Shown here: one piece after another, positions 12,021-23,812 of the stretch
Layout: every line of letters starts with the position of its first letter
Position numbering within the stretch: the first letter of the stretch is position 1
From: Cunninghamia lanceolata
Taxonomy: Eukaryota; Streptophyta; Pinopsida; Cupressales; Cupressaceae
Direction: 5' to 3'
DNA length: 64,000 nt
Assembly (NCBI GenBank): GCA_027924645.1
Contig: BSBN01001017.1
Location: forward strand, 7,528,501-7,592,500
Position numbers and translations under genes: made by a program
Notes under the pieces: generated by a model
Database searches by the model: none
Seen by the model: only the letters and a program-made list of their open reading frames with translations
Told to the model about the DNA's origin: nothing

Positions 12021-12864
12021 GACTCCAAGTCTCCGTTGATCAGGTCATGATCATCTGACATTACTCAGAGGTTGATGTGACATGCTATTTTCTATTTCAA
12101 AGGGTCTTACATTTGTCTAGATGACCAGTATTGCACTATTTCCTGTAAATTTACTCCACAGAGAGGTTAACTCTACTCTATTTCCAAAGATAGTTGATAT
12201 ATTTGCAATTTTGATCAATTCTTCTGATCATTGATCATCCTGAACTTGTTCTTTTTTCTACACTATATATTTATTCAAATGATGTGTCTATAAGTGGATA
12301 TTTGCATGTATTTCATGGATATTGGTATGAATTTGCATGATATTTATCAATTTGACATGCTTTTATTCTAAATATGCTCTATATTTTCAATTATCTACGA
12401 GATATCAACATATTTCATGTTATTTGCTTTTGATTCTCTATTATTTGCAATTATGGTGATGATCTGTTATGAAACTGAAAGAAATTTAAAAGAATGCTTC
12501 TACTTTAGTGAATCTTTAGTCATTGGATCACATACATATAAGATACATTCATGAAGAGAAGAAATCAAACCATATGTCACCAGGATGTTCCATAGCTAGA
12601 TATGGATGATGCTAACTTCAAAGGATTAGGAATGAAAACAACACATGCAGACTAAAAAGCTCTCCAAGGGATGTAGCTGATCAATGCATGTATCTAGATT
12701 TCAAACATAGATTACTCAAGATTTTTGATGATTTGTAATCAAATATGCTTCTCTTTCATTCAGTATGCATAACATGTACATTTACAACTTTGAAATGAGT
12801 CCTGATATTTTAGTAATCAAATTTCAATTAAGTTTTTGAATGTTCAAAATATTTCCCCCTGCAC

Positions 12865-12872
12865 CTTTTATA
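12865..12872 (-). promoter_or_regulatory. TATA box near the 3' end of copy B
   Basis: TATAAAAG on the minus strand within CTATAAAAGG, 941 bp before the 3' end. It is equivalent to the boxes in A, C and E and marks a candidate U3/R boundary. Confidence 0.6.
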
Positions 12873-13060
12873 GAATAAGGTGAGGAGACAGCTACAAATG
12901 ACCCATGGTCAAGATTTGTCAATTAAGATCAACGGTTGATAATTACTCTTTGACTCAGTCAACTCTTCCTCATGGCACAGGTTGCCAGCTAGCAACCATC
13001 TGGATGACTCATTATCTATGAGTGCCTTATGCATGTGTTCCCTTGGTGATGTACCTTCAT

Positions 13061-16000
13061 TCATTCTTCAGGTTCCTCCTCTTCATTTTCTTCCTCTTCA
13101 TCATGGTCATCATCTTCATTACTTTCAGTATCACTGTCACCCTGATGTATATCCTCCTATATGTGGACCTTCATCGCTGTCCTGATGTGATCATACGGTT
13201 GTACTATTTTATTCACCTCTCCCCCATCTTGGATTTTGGATTTTGTTACAACATGCTTATGAGATTGGAATTTAGCTTTGAGCGCTTCCAACTTACATTT
13301 TCTGCTGTTCAAAGTCTCATTATAAGTTTCCACCCTAACCTTTATCCTCATGATATTATGCATTACTTCTTCCATCAGGTGGGTGAGGGGGTCATCTGCT
13401 ACCGGCTAGAAATTATCATGCAGAGATTTTATAGCAAAGTTTACGTCTTGATTTTTGATCTTTCCCTCTACTTTACCTTCTAGGGCTTCAAGGATCTCTG
13501 CTTCATAAGCCATCATGTTGTGCAGCTTTATACTTATATCCCTAAGCTTGCCACTGCATTTCTTCAAGATATCACATTCAAACCTGATATCTTCATACCA
13601 TATGTCTATTAGCAAGGCAATGTTATTATTCAACACTTGATTATTTATTAGGATTTGAGGATCAATCCTCTTCATTTCAATTAAAGAAGTCAGGTCCTTT
13701 TCCAATTGGAATGACCATTTCCCTATTTCATTTTGCATTTTGTCTACCTTTCTCTTTAAACTGCTTAAAGAATTCCACCTCTATAGGGAGGTTCTCAAAA
13801 CATCCTCAGCACCAGTGAGGGCTGACAGCATCCATTTCTCCATGATCATAGCTTCATGCTTTATGAGGTCCAACTTAGTGACCTCCTCCTGGGATATGAC
13901 AGTCAATGGGACTGCTGGATCAACTGGTGTATTATCAAGGTTAATTAACCCCTTTATGTAAGAATGCAGCTAAGCAATGTGCTCCTTATGCTTTTTATTT
14001 TTCTCTTTCTTCTTCTTTACCCTTTGGGTCAAAGAATCAATAATGTCCTTCCCCTCTTGACCCTCCTAGTCCTCGTTAGCAAAAACCAAATCAATAGTTG
14101 TGATTTTCAATTCCTCTAGGGTGATCTTGCCTTTCTCTTTCTCTACCATGGAAAGTGCTACCTATGTAGTCCTACCTGTAGCAGGATCTCTTTTTATGGC
14201 CGATGTCAATCTGGCCTTCCTCTTTGGCTTCATTATTGTTTCTGCAAACAGGGTGGAAACATCAAATTCTTAAATTTCTGAGCCTTGTTCCATACCTATT
14301 TCTCTTTCCAACCATTGAGGTACATTATCTCCAGATCCCTAATGTTCTTTGTCAACATCATGTCTATCCTGTTCTCCAGTATCTGCTTCTATTCTTGGTG
14401 GAGAAGATGATTTTTTAGTTTCTTCCTCATGGAGTTCCTCATGAGGGGGATCTTGTTGCATTTCTTCTTGTTGAGGGTCTTCTTTCTCTAGAGGAGGGTC
14501 TTGTGGAAAATCCACCTTATGATCCTGCACCTAATCTTGTACCCCCTCCTTCTGAATTTCATCCACTTTAGTATTTTCCTCTTCCTGAGGCATATTGACA
14601 TCTGCGGATGTTTGAGTGTTTTGGCCATGTGCATCACCCTGATCTTGGGTCACTTCTTGTTCTATACCTGATGCACCAACCTCCTGTGGCTTGGGTTCCT
14701 CATGACCTGATTTATCTTTTTCTCCTATGGCATCTCTTGGATCTCCATGAGTCTGGGCAGTAGCATCACCTAATGTATCTTTATCACCCCAACCTTTCTG
14801 TTGGACTTCTACTATTTTTGGCTCAGTGGGTATCTCATGTTGTTGTTGACCCATATCAGGAGTAGGGCTTTCCTTTTCTATTTTCTTCGCCACTTCAATC
14901 TTTTATGTCCCATCAGGTGCACCTGCTTTATCCTTGGGGCTCACATCACCCTATATGTTAAATCTATAACTGCAGGGCTAGTCACTTGATCAACCAACTT
15001 ATCAAGCCCTATCTGTTGGGCTGCCCTCTCTAGGCTACTTTCTTTTACTTCCTCTATTTTCTTTACCTCCTCCAAACCACCATCTGTGCTAATGGGGTCC
15101 CATGTGGAGTCATGCGGGTGCTGGAGGTGAGAGTCTCCATTCTTTGAGAGGCTACACTATGCACTACCTCATCATCTAATAAGTCCATGGTGTCCTCCAA
15201 GGAGAAAGGACCACCCTGACTTGCCTTGAAAGCTGCTTTGGTTTGTTCTTTTGCCTTCTCAGTTTTAAATTTTATTATGGTGGGAAGAGAAACATCATGC
15301 TGCAGTTCCTTCTTGAATGCTTTACCATCGTCTCCTCTCAATACAATAGGGTCAGTCCTGATATCACCCTGCATGGATGTTCTTTGCTTCTTGGGTGGTG
15401 ACGTCAGCGACATCACCCTCCTCTTCTTGCTGACCATCATCAGGTCATCACCTGCAGGTTCCTTGTTTACCTATACTTCCTCAAATAGAATGCCCTCTCC
15501 CTCTTCCTTTTGTGAGGCTTGACCCTCCTCCTGGACTTTTGTAGTTTCAATAGCTAGCCTCAAAATCCTCTTTGTCTTTGGCTTGTCAATCAGAGGCTTT
15601 GCAGATGATGCAGATGCTTGAGCTGATGCTGGTGCACCTGTAGCTGGTGTGGCAACCCTTTCAATTATCACCCTTTTAGGTTCATCTTCAGTTTTCTTTC
15701 CTCTAGGGGGACCTTTCCTCTATTTCTGTGTGGGCAACCTTTCCCCATTGGATTTTCTCTTCTCACTGAGGAAATCATCATATTCCTCATCTGGTATTCC
15801 CTACCTTTTCTTTTTGGCATCAATTGTAAGGGCCACACCCTTTTTCTTCAATTTGTTTATTTCTTCATCCACCCAAGCTTGGGTTAGGTATATCACCCCA
15901 CCCATCAGTTGATCCAAGGATATATCCTCTAGCTGTGTAAGATCAAGGGCTGATATGGTGTCATTGTACACCTTCTTGTCTTTATATTCATTAGACATAA

Positions 16001-17435
16001 TTTTTACATCATCCTTCCTTAGTTGTGTTGGCACCAGCATGCAGTCAAATGTCTTTATTTGGTTCAAGGTGAGTCTTTGGTACTTCCTTCTCCTCACCTC
16101 AGTTTCATCCTCATAATCAATCTAGAAATCTTCTAGATGCTTTTGATGAATAGGTTTTCCTACTATTTTATGCATCTTGCCATAGAGGTCATAAGATCTG
16201 GCCAAGGGAAATGGCTGCAGATACATCAATTTTAGGCCTCCCATGACATGTTTTATGCTTTTTGAGTCTAAGCACATATACCTGCCCATAGACACTAGAA
16301 ACAATACCAAAGGTATCTTCTTTTGTTCCTTGTATGCTATAACTATGGTAGACACTTATCTGAGAGACTCCATCAGGAAAACCCCATCAGTAGGGTATCT
16401 TGGTAGCATAAGGGGTTGTCCTTCAAATCCCCCTATCCTTATATATGAAAAGGTGGCAAACTGGATAAACTAGGCACCATGTCTATAAACAACTTCTTGA
16501 GCCTCCATGCTCAGTCTCTTGGTTCTGTCTTCCTCCATGGTTCTGACTAGATGCATAGAGAATGCACCATTTACTAGTTTGTAGTCCAAGAGGTCATTTT
16601 TTCTTTGTAGCTGAGGATAGTGATCCCATATGTGGGAATCATTTGCATCATCGCCAGCTTTACCCACTGTAGTCAAGGCACCAAATGTTCCTTTATAAGC
16701 ACATGAATACACCACATATGAGGTCATATGAAACATGCATGCCTAGCCTCCCAGGTTCCTCATCCCTTCATCTAGTGCATCACTGATGATCTTGGCCCAT
16801 AATGGCTTGTTATCTGTATATAGGACCATTGGGATGATTCTAAACATCCAATTCTCAAAATTTCTAGCATGAAACTTACCTGTCATCCTACTCAGCAAGG
16901 CAGTCATGTACTGGTACTCATCATCAAAATCAAATTTGTATAAATGTACAGGTAATTTAGCTGAGGCAATATAGGTGCTGCTCTTTGACCTCCACTGGTA
17001 CATCCTCTTCCTTGCATTCTTATTATTATTATTATACTTTGTTTCTAGCTTGTGTAGGTCTACACTGACCACCTTCTTTCCAACTAGTAGATTAAAAGTA
17101 GATGTGATGCCCTCAATTGAAAAGTCGGCATATACTCTTCCATGCTTGTCCACCCGCCTGGTCTCAGGGTTATAATTTCTGGCACATTCCACTACCAGCT
17201 CTAGGGTGTCCATGGCATATGGAAATCTGGTTGCATGTCACATTCTTGAAACATATATCACATCTAGAAGGGTATTATCATTATCATGATCTACTCTTGA
17301 TGACCATGCTGCCAGTTTCGTATCTCCTTGGTGAGTGTCACTAATGACACCATACTTAAACTGTACCCCCTCGGGCTGAACAAACATAGGCTTAAGAAAC
17401 TCTAAATCAGACCTATTCCTTCTAAGATTCACCAT
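13061..17435 (-). pseudogene. Long unknown ORF of copy B (about 1458 codons, one frameshift)
   Basis: Best-preserved copy of the unknown family protein. ATG at 17435 lies 6 nt behind a splice acceptor. One frame is kept to about 15090, where a single shift occurs near the motif TPHGTPLAQ, and the second frame runs to TGA at 13061-13063. In-frame stops remain (for example just before 17213 and at 16122, 15801 and 13406). The N-terminal domain carries VVECARNYN, GRVYADFSIEGIT, RKRMYQW, YLYKFDF and HARNFENWM. The middle is Lys/Glu/Gln/Pro-rich (15700-14340). The C-terminal coiled coil carries WYEDIRFE, LRDISIKLHN and EALEGKVEGK, followed by an Asp/Glu run (about 13061-13156). It aligns with the A protein end to end, while the surrounding noncoding DNA has diverged more. 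I see no enzyme motif. Nuclear, gag-like or accessory roles are all speculative. Confidence 0.7.
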
Positions 17436-17441
17436 GGACTT

Positions 17442-17598
17442 CTGCAATAAACATGATTTATTTTACCTTACAATGTCCATATGCATTCATACAACACTAT
17501 GTACTTCTACAACATCATGCATACTCTGTCTATTATCTTTTACTTCATCATGATATGCATATTTACATAGTCAAACCACAAGAAAGCATAAAATGTAC
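17442..17598 (-). other. Predicted intron upstream of the copy B start codon
   Basis: Minus-strand donor TTCAG|GTACATTTT at 17598 and acceptor TTTATTGCAG ending at 17442, 157 nt. It corresponds in position to the 148-nt intron of copy A. Confidence 0.6.
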
Positions 17599-18896
17599 CT
17601 GAATGTGCAGAAAATGACAATAGGAGGGTTTTCAACTACATACCTGATAGTGCTTTCCTCCTGAGTTAGATGGGTGATTACAGAAAAGAGTTGCAAATGC
17701 TAAAAGATCTAGTCCGTTAATAGGTAGCTAAATAAGGGTTTGACTTCTCTGCTATGTAATTTCTTATTTTTTCACAAGGTAAATGAAAATACTCTTGGAA
17801 AATTACCTTTAAACATATCCATAGGGAAAATTAGGGTAAAATTGAGTTAGGTCGATTAAATCCATTGATCCTCTGCAGAGAATTCATGGATGATGCCAAG
17901 TGTTTGATTTGTATTCGTAATCGGCGGGAATCCATCTACCGCATTTAAGTGCATTTAATGCCAGGAAACATGGAGGGGGTGATCTTTGAAAGATCAGGTG
18001 ATATTCAAAATATGACCCCCTCTAGATAAAATGACCCCCTACCTTTGAGCAGCAAAACTAATGCAAAAGAATCAGGTGATGCGGTCAACATTGACCACGT
18101 ATATATCGGTCATGAGTTTAAGATCAGGGGATGTTCAAAATATGACCCCCTCCAGATAAAATGACCCCCTCTAGGAAAAGATCAGGGTAATGTCACCATG
18201 TCGATGACTTTGTTTAAGCATTGTGTTGTAATGACGTCACCGTCATGTTATTGAATGTGGTGGGCATCGGATATATACCTCTGCGAGGCAGAATGGAATG
18301 ATGATGTCATTATCAGGGTGACTTCCTCAGTTTGTTGGATTTAGATGATGGCATCATCATATTGGCATAGGGTGATATTTTGCGAGGAGGGTGATATTCG
18401 TAAGATGATGGATATTGGAAAATATGACCCCTCACAATATAACTTAAGTCGTTGGATAGGTAGATATCAGCTACTACGTAAAATTGACGTCCGCCCCTCG
18501 TAGATCAAGTGATTATCGGGTGATAATACAATATTGGGGTGATCTTATTTAATATGACTGATGTTTGAAATATGACCCCCCTCTCTCTCAAAATATCAGG
18601 TTTGACCAAACTTTGACTTAACATAACATTCTCCCCTTAGAGAATTTTGGGGTGATCCAAAAGGCAAACCTGCTTGAAATTTTATGCAGTTTCCAACCAT
18701 GAGGTTAACAATGTGAAATACTAACTTTGGAAATTGACCTCATCATGGGGAAAAATCCACCATCTTGCAAATCTACCCACATGACTAATTTTACCAAACC
18801 GCCCAAAGTAGAAAAACAACAAGCCAAAGCAACAAGAAAAAGTTGGGTCCCTATTTTGTCAAGGCAAAATGGGGCATGTTGTGTAACCACACAACA
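17599..18896 (-). promoter_or_regulatory. Leader (putative U3) of copy B with direct repeats and bZIP-like palindromes
   Basis: Noncoding. It contains an imperfect 53-bp direct repeat (17991-18043 and 18121-18172) built on GATCAGG, a TTCAAAATATGACCCCCTC core and ATAAAATGACCCCCT. More TATGACCCC blocks occur near 18420 and 18570. A perfect TGACGTCA palindrome lies at 18232-18239 and TGATGTCA near 18303. TATATATCC near 18273 is a possible core promoter. The outermost 20 bases (18877-18896) form a terminal hairpin. Confidence 0.5.
18877..18896 (-). other. 5'-terminal hairpin of copy B
   Basis: TGTTGTGT and ACACAACA pair perfectly around GGTT at the extreme 5' end of the element. The same 20 bases occur in C (43618-43637) and at 51527-51546. 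D (55303-55322) has a 7-bp version with a larger loop. Confidence 0.65.
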
Positions 18897-18901
18897 GGTC
18901 T

Positions 18902-20643
18902 CTATCTTAGATAGCTTAGGTTTCTATATATATAATTTAGCATACTCTTGTAAGATTTTAGTAACTTTTTAGCCTTTGACTTGTATGTAAGGGTTAATTT
19001 CTAAACTATGTTGAAAAAGATTTTTGATTGTGGAATAGATTTCCTTTGTGCCATAAGCATTTAATTTCGTACATATGTGTTTTGTTTCTTCCTCTATACA
19101 TAGGATTAGAACATCGATTTCCTAAGAATCTAACACTATACATATAATACCAATACCATGCCAGTAGATACATCCATGGGTTGGAATTTAGAAGAAATAT
19201 ATTAATGAACCAAGTGGTTACTTAATTAGAGGATAGCTTATCCATTGAGTCTTGTGTAAAATTTTATTGCACCTAATTTAATTAAGGATTTATTGAGCCC
19301 ACAAACTCTTATATTTGATGTAAATCCATTGTACAATATTTGTCTCTTAAGTTTTTTCTTTCTCTTGACACTCCATTCTCAACAAATCTATATAGTGTAT
19401 ACTGACCTATATCAAAATCAATCTCTTTCACCATGAACTTCATTAATTCTCCATCTATAGTCCTTATCTACATTATTTCTTTTGTAGTTTACTCAACATT
19501 AGCTCCAGACTCCTCACACCTTACAAATGTGTGTTCCTCCTTTGCATGACAACATTCCCTTTTATCTTCAACTATCATCAATTTTACTTTCTACATTGCC
19601 ACATTTATTTATTTCAACTTCTACCTTGTTGTAATTTCCCTCAATTTCACTTAGCAACATTCCTATGTTATCTTTTGGTCCTATAGATCCACTGGATTCA
19701 TCTTCTCCAATCTTATCACCACTTCTAATATCCTCACATTCTCTATTTTTTTACATGTCACTAAGTCTATACCTTCCACAAGTGATCTTGCTTCTTTTCT
19801 TTCACTCTCATTAATCTTTAGGTCTTCAAATCTATCATCAAAATCATTACTAATCTATTTACAATTCACATCTCTCACATGTTCTTCTCTTATCATGTCT
19901 TCCACAAAAATTTCTTGGTCTAATTCCTTTATCTTCACCTGGGAAATTGTTTTCCATCTCTTCATCCTCTATATATTCTATTCCCTCATCTAAACTAATC
20001 TCTATTTTTCTACTCTCCTTCACTTTAAAGCTCACCATTAGTTTCCCAAGATTTGTGTTATTGAGGATATCATTTCTAACCTTTCTGCAACTTCATACTC
20101 CTAAAAATCTTCTTAATATTCTCCTATTTCCAAAAACTCCAAAATCAAAATTTCAAGATCTCTTTCCAAAGGTCTACACTCCTTTATCCAATTTTATTCA
20201 TCCCTTTTCATATCCAAAACTATTTTTCATTATTCATCTCTCTACAACCTTTCAATTCCACTAGCTACTTCAACCAACCTCAAATCAAACAATTGAAATT
20301 TCTTTTCTAAGGGTCTTTTCTTCATCTAGGGTTCACATCTATTCCTTCCATCTTCAAATAAAATCACAAAACACTTGTATATTTCCTCAAATCTTTGTGC
20401 TCTATTTGATCACCTTATACATCCACGAAAATTATTGAGAAAATTTCCTCTCTGGTTGGTGATCTATCCACCCGCTCCACACTTCCTTTATGTAGGCTAC
20501 TGCTAGACTACCTCACTATCAACACTCTATCTGATGCATGATCTTCTTGCTCACTTAATTTCCTTTCACAATTACCTCACAATTGGATGTCTATTTGTTC
20601 CATCTTGTAAAACTTCCTCTTTCACAAATTTGTTGCTAACTAC
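18902..20643 (-). mobile_element. Degraded internal region of LTR element H (left part)
   Basis: From about 19330 to 20643 the minus strand is purine-rich with runs of Glu/Lys/Asp-like codons, but many stops in all frames; it looks like a decayed gag-like or acidic ORF. It is the continuation of the H leader at 23646-23812, from which element G separates it. I recognise no motif. The plus-strand ORF at 19947-20264 (Phe/Leu/Ser-rich) is its antisense shadow. The part 18902-19330 is AT-rich and featureless. Confidence 0.35.
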
Positions 20644-20648
20644 CTTAG

Positions 20649-21617
20649 TGGTGTAGGGGCACCAAGGCAAATTTTGATTTTTTGTTTTTTAATAAGAGCC
20701 TAGGTGGAGTTTGGATTTGTAACTGATGTAATAAAGTCTAATAAAGACCATTTTTGATGTATTTGTGGTCACCTAGAGGTGGAGTCTTTATTATGGCATA
20801 ATTTTAGAATAATCTATTTTTAGCATTGTAGTGGACAAGCTATTTTTAGCCTATTTTTGGCATTTTAAGGAATCTCAATGACCATGGGAGTCATGAAACA
20901 ATGTAATATGAGGGAAAACATGTTATTTAGGCCTCACATAGCTTGAGGTAGGAGAAGAAGAAGTTTTGGAGAGGAAAATGAATAAAGATTTCTAGTTTTC
21001 TGCATTTTTTTTGCATTTTTTCTGTTTCAGATATTGGTACAGATTTGTATAGAATTTTTATGACCTAAATATGGTATGGTTGGAAATATAATGGAATTTA
21101 CTTTCTAATTCTTTTTGTTTCACTCAATTTCATCTTGTTTTGTGAAAGTTATGGTTAAATTAGTGATTGTCATTTCAAGATTTTAAGCTTGATTAGCAGA
21201 AGGACAGTCCATTTTTTAGGATTTCCATACAAAATAACCTAACTTGATTTTGAGATATGTTAAATAAGGTCCAAATGGGTATCTAAATCAAGTTTTATTT
21301 CTTGGAGATGAGTTCTGGTTTGAAAGTTATGGCTGAAAAACCCCACTTGTTGTTCCACTTCAAATCTAGTCAAGAGTAGGACAAATCAAGATTTGGCCTC
21401 TATGTTACAAAACAACCCCACCTGAATTTGAACTATGTTATGTAAGAGGATAATAGGTATCCAAAACAGTTTTTAGATCATAGGCTTGAGTTGTATTTTA
21501 AAAATTATGTCAAAATTGCTCTATGTGCTGCTCTCATCAAAGCATAGTGGAAGTTTTTGAGAAAAGTCAATTACTTGTATTGTGTTTGTTTGGGTGAATC
21601 CTCCATTCTCTACATAA
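20649..21617 (+). repeat. 5' LTR of element G
   Basis: Starts TGGTGTAGGGGCACC, ends CTCTACATAA, where the right copy has CTACATCA. It aligns over its full length with 22675-23640. Confidence 0.88.
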
Positions 21618-21619
21618 AT

Positions 21620-21631
21620 TGGTATTAGAGC
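21620..21631 (+). other. Primer-binding site of element G
   Basis: TGGTATTAGAGC, two bases after the LTR. It matches the initiator-tRNA-Met type site TGGTATCAGAGC with one C-to-T change. Confidence 0.75.
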
Positions 21632-21793
21632 TAGAAGACTCTAGGAAAGGAAGGTTGTGTGTTTGTGTGTTATCTTTTTGTAGGTTGAAGAGAGAACCTG
21701 GTTGCCAAAAGACTAGGTAGAGAAAAAAAGAAGAGACTTAGGTGAGGCAAAGACAAGAGAAAGCAAGGTTAAAGGGACTTCCTTGAAGAGGAG

Positions 21794-22729
21794 ATGGATT
21801 TGTTTAGAAGGTACTTGAAGGCTGGGGGTTCACAAAAGAAGAAGCAAGAAGAAAAAGAGAGGAAGAGGAAAGACGAAAAGATGAGGCAAATAGAGGTTGA
21901 GAAAGAGATAAGAGAACTAAGGCAAGCTGTGGAAGAGATGGAAAAAGATATGGAAAGAATAGTTCAGGAGTTCTAGAAGTTGCAAAGTTGGCACTTATTA
22001 ATGAAGAGGAAGATTACATGGCCCATCAAGAAAATTGTCCAAATGAGAAGACAAACAAAGGCAGCAGCAATAGAAGAACAAAAGCAATCTCAAACAGAGG
22101 AAGAGGTAAGCAATGAAGTGGTGAGTACATCTTTGACATCAAGCACTAAAGAAGACAAAGTAGACATGGTGGTGGATGAGCCTTCATTTCATTTTCAGTT
22201 GTTTGAGTCTCAAGAGCAAGTTGAACAAGTAGAAGGACATATTACTGTTAATGTTACAAAAAAAATTGATATTAATAATGAAATTGCTGATAGGGTTGCT
22301 GTTATAGAGTTACAGACCAAGTACTTGTAGTTGGATGTTGTTATATTGCAGGGATCACCAAAGGAGTGTGAGAAGCAAAGTAAAGAATGCATTATTGGTA
22401 ATGGTACTAACCAAGTTGTTTTGGTGTATGAAGTTGTTATTGTTATTATTCCATTGCAGGTATCTAGAGATGTAGATAGGAAGAAGCTTATGCCATTTGA
22501 CAGGCCTAAACATCTTAGCAAATAGTTGCGGAAGCCCAAAGTGAAGATGAAGACTACATGTAGCTACTTTAAGGAAGACAGAGGGCAGAAGGCATCAAGA
22601 AGGAGCACTCAAAGTGGATATCTCTTGTTACCCTCAATCCAAGAGGGCTTGGAATTTCTTTTGGTCAAGGTGTATGGTGCAGGGGTACCAAGGCAAATTT
22701 TATTTTTTTATTTTTTAATAAGAGCCTAG
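21794..22729 (+). pseudogene. Coiled-coil ORF of element G interrupted by three TAG codons
   Basis: One frame from ATG 21794 to 22729, broken only by TAG at 21974, 22328 and 22523. The N-terminal ~60 residues are a Lys/Glu-rich predicted coiled coil (MDLFRRYLKAGGSQKKKQEE start). The rest is Glu/Gln/Val-rich and ends inside the 3' LTR. No capsid, zinc-knuckle or enzymatic motif is visible. It may be a remnant gag or an RNA-binding/packaging protein. All three stops are TAG, as expected from deamination of methylated C at CAG or on the strand opposite TGG. Whether the ORF was ever translated is unknown. Confidence 0.5.
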
Positions 22730-23640
22730 GTGGAGTTTGGATTTGTAACTGATGTAATAAAGTCTATTAAAGACCACCTTTGATGTATTTGTGGTCACCT
22801 AGAGGTGAAGTTTTGATTATGGCGTAAGATTAGAACAATCTATTTTTAGCATTGTAGTGGACAGGCTATTTTTAGCCTATTTTTGGCATTTTGAGGAATC
22901 TCAACAACCATGGGAGTCATGTAATGATGGAATATGAGAGAAAATGTGTTATTTAGGCCTCACACACCTCAAGGCAAGAGAAGAAATTTTGGAGAGGAAA
23001 ATGAATAAAGATTTTCAGTTTTCTGCACTTTTTTCTGTATTTTTGTTGTTTCAGAGATTGGTATGGATTTGTACAGAATTTGTATGACCTACATGTGGTA
23101 TGGTTGGAAATATAATTGAATCTACTTTCTAATTCTTTTTATTGTACTCAATTTTGTGGTGTTTTATGTAAGTTATGGTTAAATTAGTGATTGTCTTTTC
23201 TAGATTTTAGGCTTAATTGGCAGAAGGATAGTCCATTTTTAAGGGTTTCCATACAAAATAACCTACCTTAATTTTGAAATATGTTAAATAAGGGCCAAAT
23301 AGGTATCTAAATCAATTTTTCTTTCTTGGAGATGAGTTCTGTTTGAAAGTTATGGCTGAAAAACTCCATTTGTTGTTTCACTTCAAATCTAATCAAGAGT
23401 AGGACAAATCAAGATTTGGCCTCTATGTTCCAAAACAACCCAACCTAGATTTGAATTATATTATGTAATAGTATAATGGGTATCTAAAACAGTTTTTAGA
23501 TCACAGGTTTGAGTTTTATTTTGAAAATTATGTCAAAATTACTCTATTTGTTGCTCTCATCAAAGCATAGTGGAAGTTTTTGAGAAAAGTCAATTGCTTG
23601 TATTGTGTTTGTTTGGGTGAATCCTCCATGCTCTACATCA
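22675..23640 (+). repeat. 3' LTR of element G
   Basis: Starts TGGTGCAGGGGTACC, ends CTCTACATCA, followed by TSD CTTAG. Pairs with 20649-21617. Confidence 0.88.
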
Positions 23641-23645
23641 CTTAG

Positions 23646-23812
23646 GAATGGTGATCTACTTACAAACCCTTTATGAATACCTTACACTTGGCCATATATC
23701 CACAAGATACCTTGAAAGTTTCCTCAATTTGGTGATCTACCAACAAGTAGAAACTTCCTCTCTTTCTCTCTCTTCAACTCTCAGGATTCTAAAACTTGGC
23801 TTTGATACCACT
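23646..23812 (-). mobile_element. 5' leader of element H with primer-binding site
   Basis: On the minus strand, TGGTATCAAAGC (23799-23810) is a near-perfect initiator-Met primer-binding site. It lies two bases after an LTR end TGACATCA at 23813. The leader continues leftward to 23646, where element G interrupts it, and resumes at 20643. Confidence 0.65.

Larger units (their letters stand above)
11924..18896 (-). mobile_element. Giant ORF-bearing TG...CA unit, copy B (complete, TSD GGTCT)
   Basis: Complete 6973-bp unit. In its own orientation it starts TGTTGTGTGGTTACACAACA at 18896 and ends CATCATCAACA at 11924. The 5-bp duplication GGTCT flanks it exactly (11919-11923 and 18897-18901). It contains leader, 157-nt intron, a ~1458-codon ORF, TATA box 941 bp from the 3' end, and the conserved 3' hairpin. 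The two ends are not repeats of each other beyond the first five bases, so there is no LTR pair inside. TG...CA ends and a 5-bp TSD are the signature of a retroviral-type integrase. The unit is therefore best read as a solo LTR about 7 kb long, or a novel LTR-like unit mobilised in trans. Confidence 0.85.
20649..23640 (+). mobile_element. Element G, complete 3-kb non-autonomous LTR retrotransposon
   Basis: 2992 bp flanked by the 5-bp TSD CTTAG (20644-20648 and 23641-23645). LTRs 20649-21617 (969 bp) and 22675-23640 (966 bp) start TGGTG(T/C)AGGGG and end CTACATCA (CTACATAA in the left copy). The internal region is only 1057 bp, with a primer-binding site and one stop-interrupted ORF with no pol domain, so the element relied on enzymes from another element. 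The LTRs differ at many sites, so insertion is old. It interrupts element H. Confidence 0.9.

Noticed and set aside
13022..13483. 153-codon plus-strand ORF with hydrophobic N-terminus
   Set aside because: Antisense shadow of the acidic and coiled-coil end of the B ORF.
11924..18896. Copy B as a DNA transposon (CACTA, hAT, Mutator, Helitron)
   Set aside because: Ends are TG...CA with a 5-bp TSD and only five inverted bases; CACTA gives 2-3 bp, hAT 8 bp, Mutator about 9 bp, Helitrons none. No transposase motif.
19947..20264. Plus-strand Leu/Phe/Ser-rich ORF as a membrane protein gene
   Set aside because: Antisense of a purine-rich decayed ORF of element H; hydrophobic composition follows from the reverse strand.
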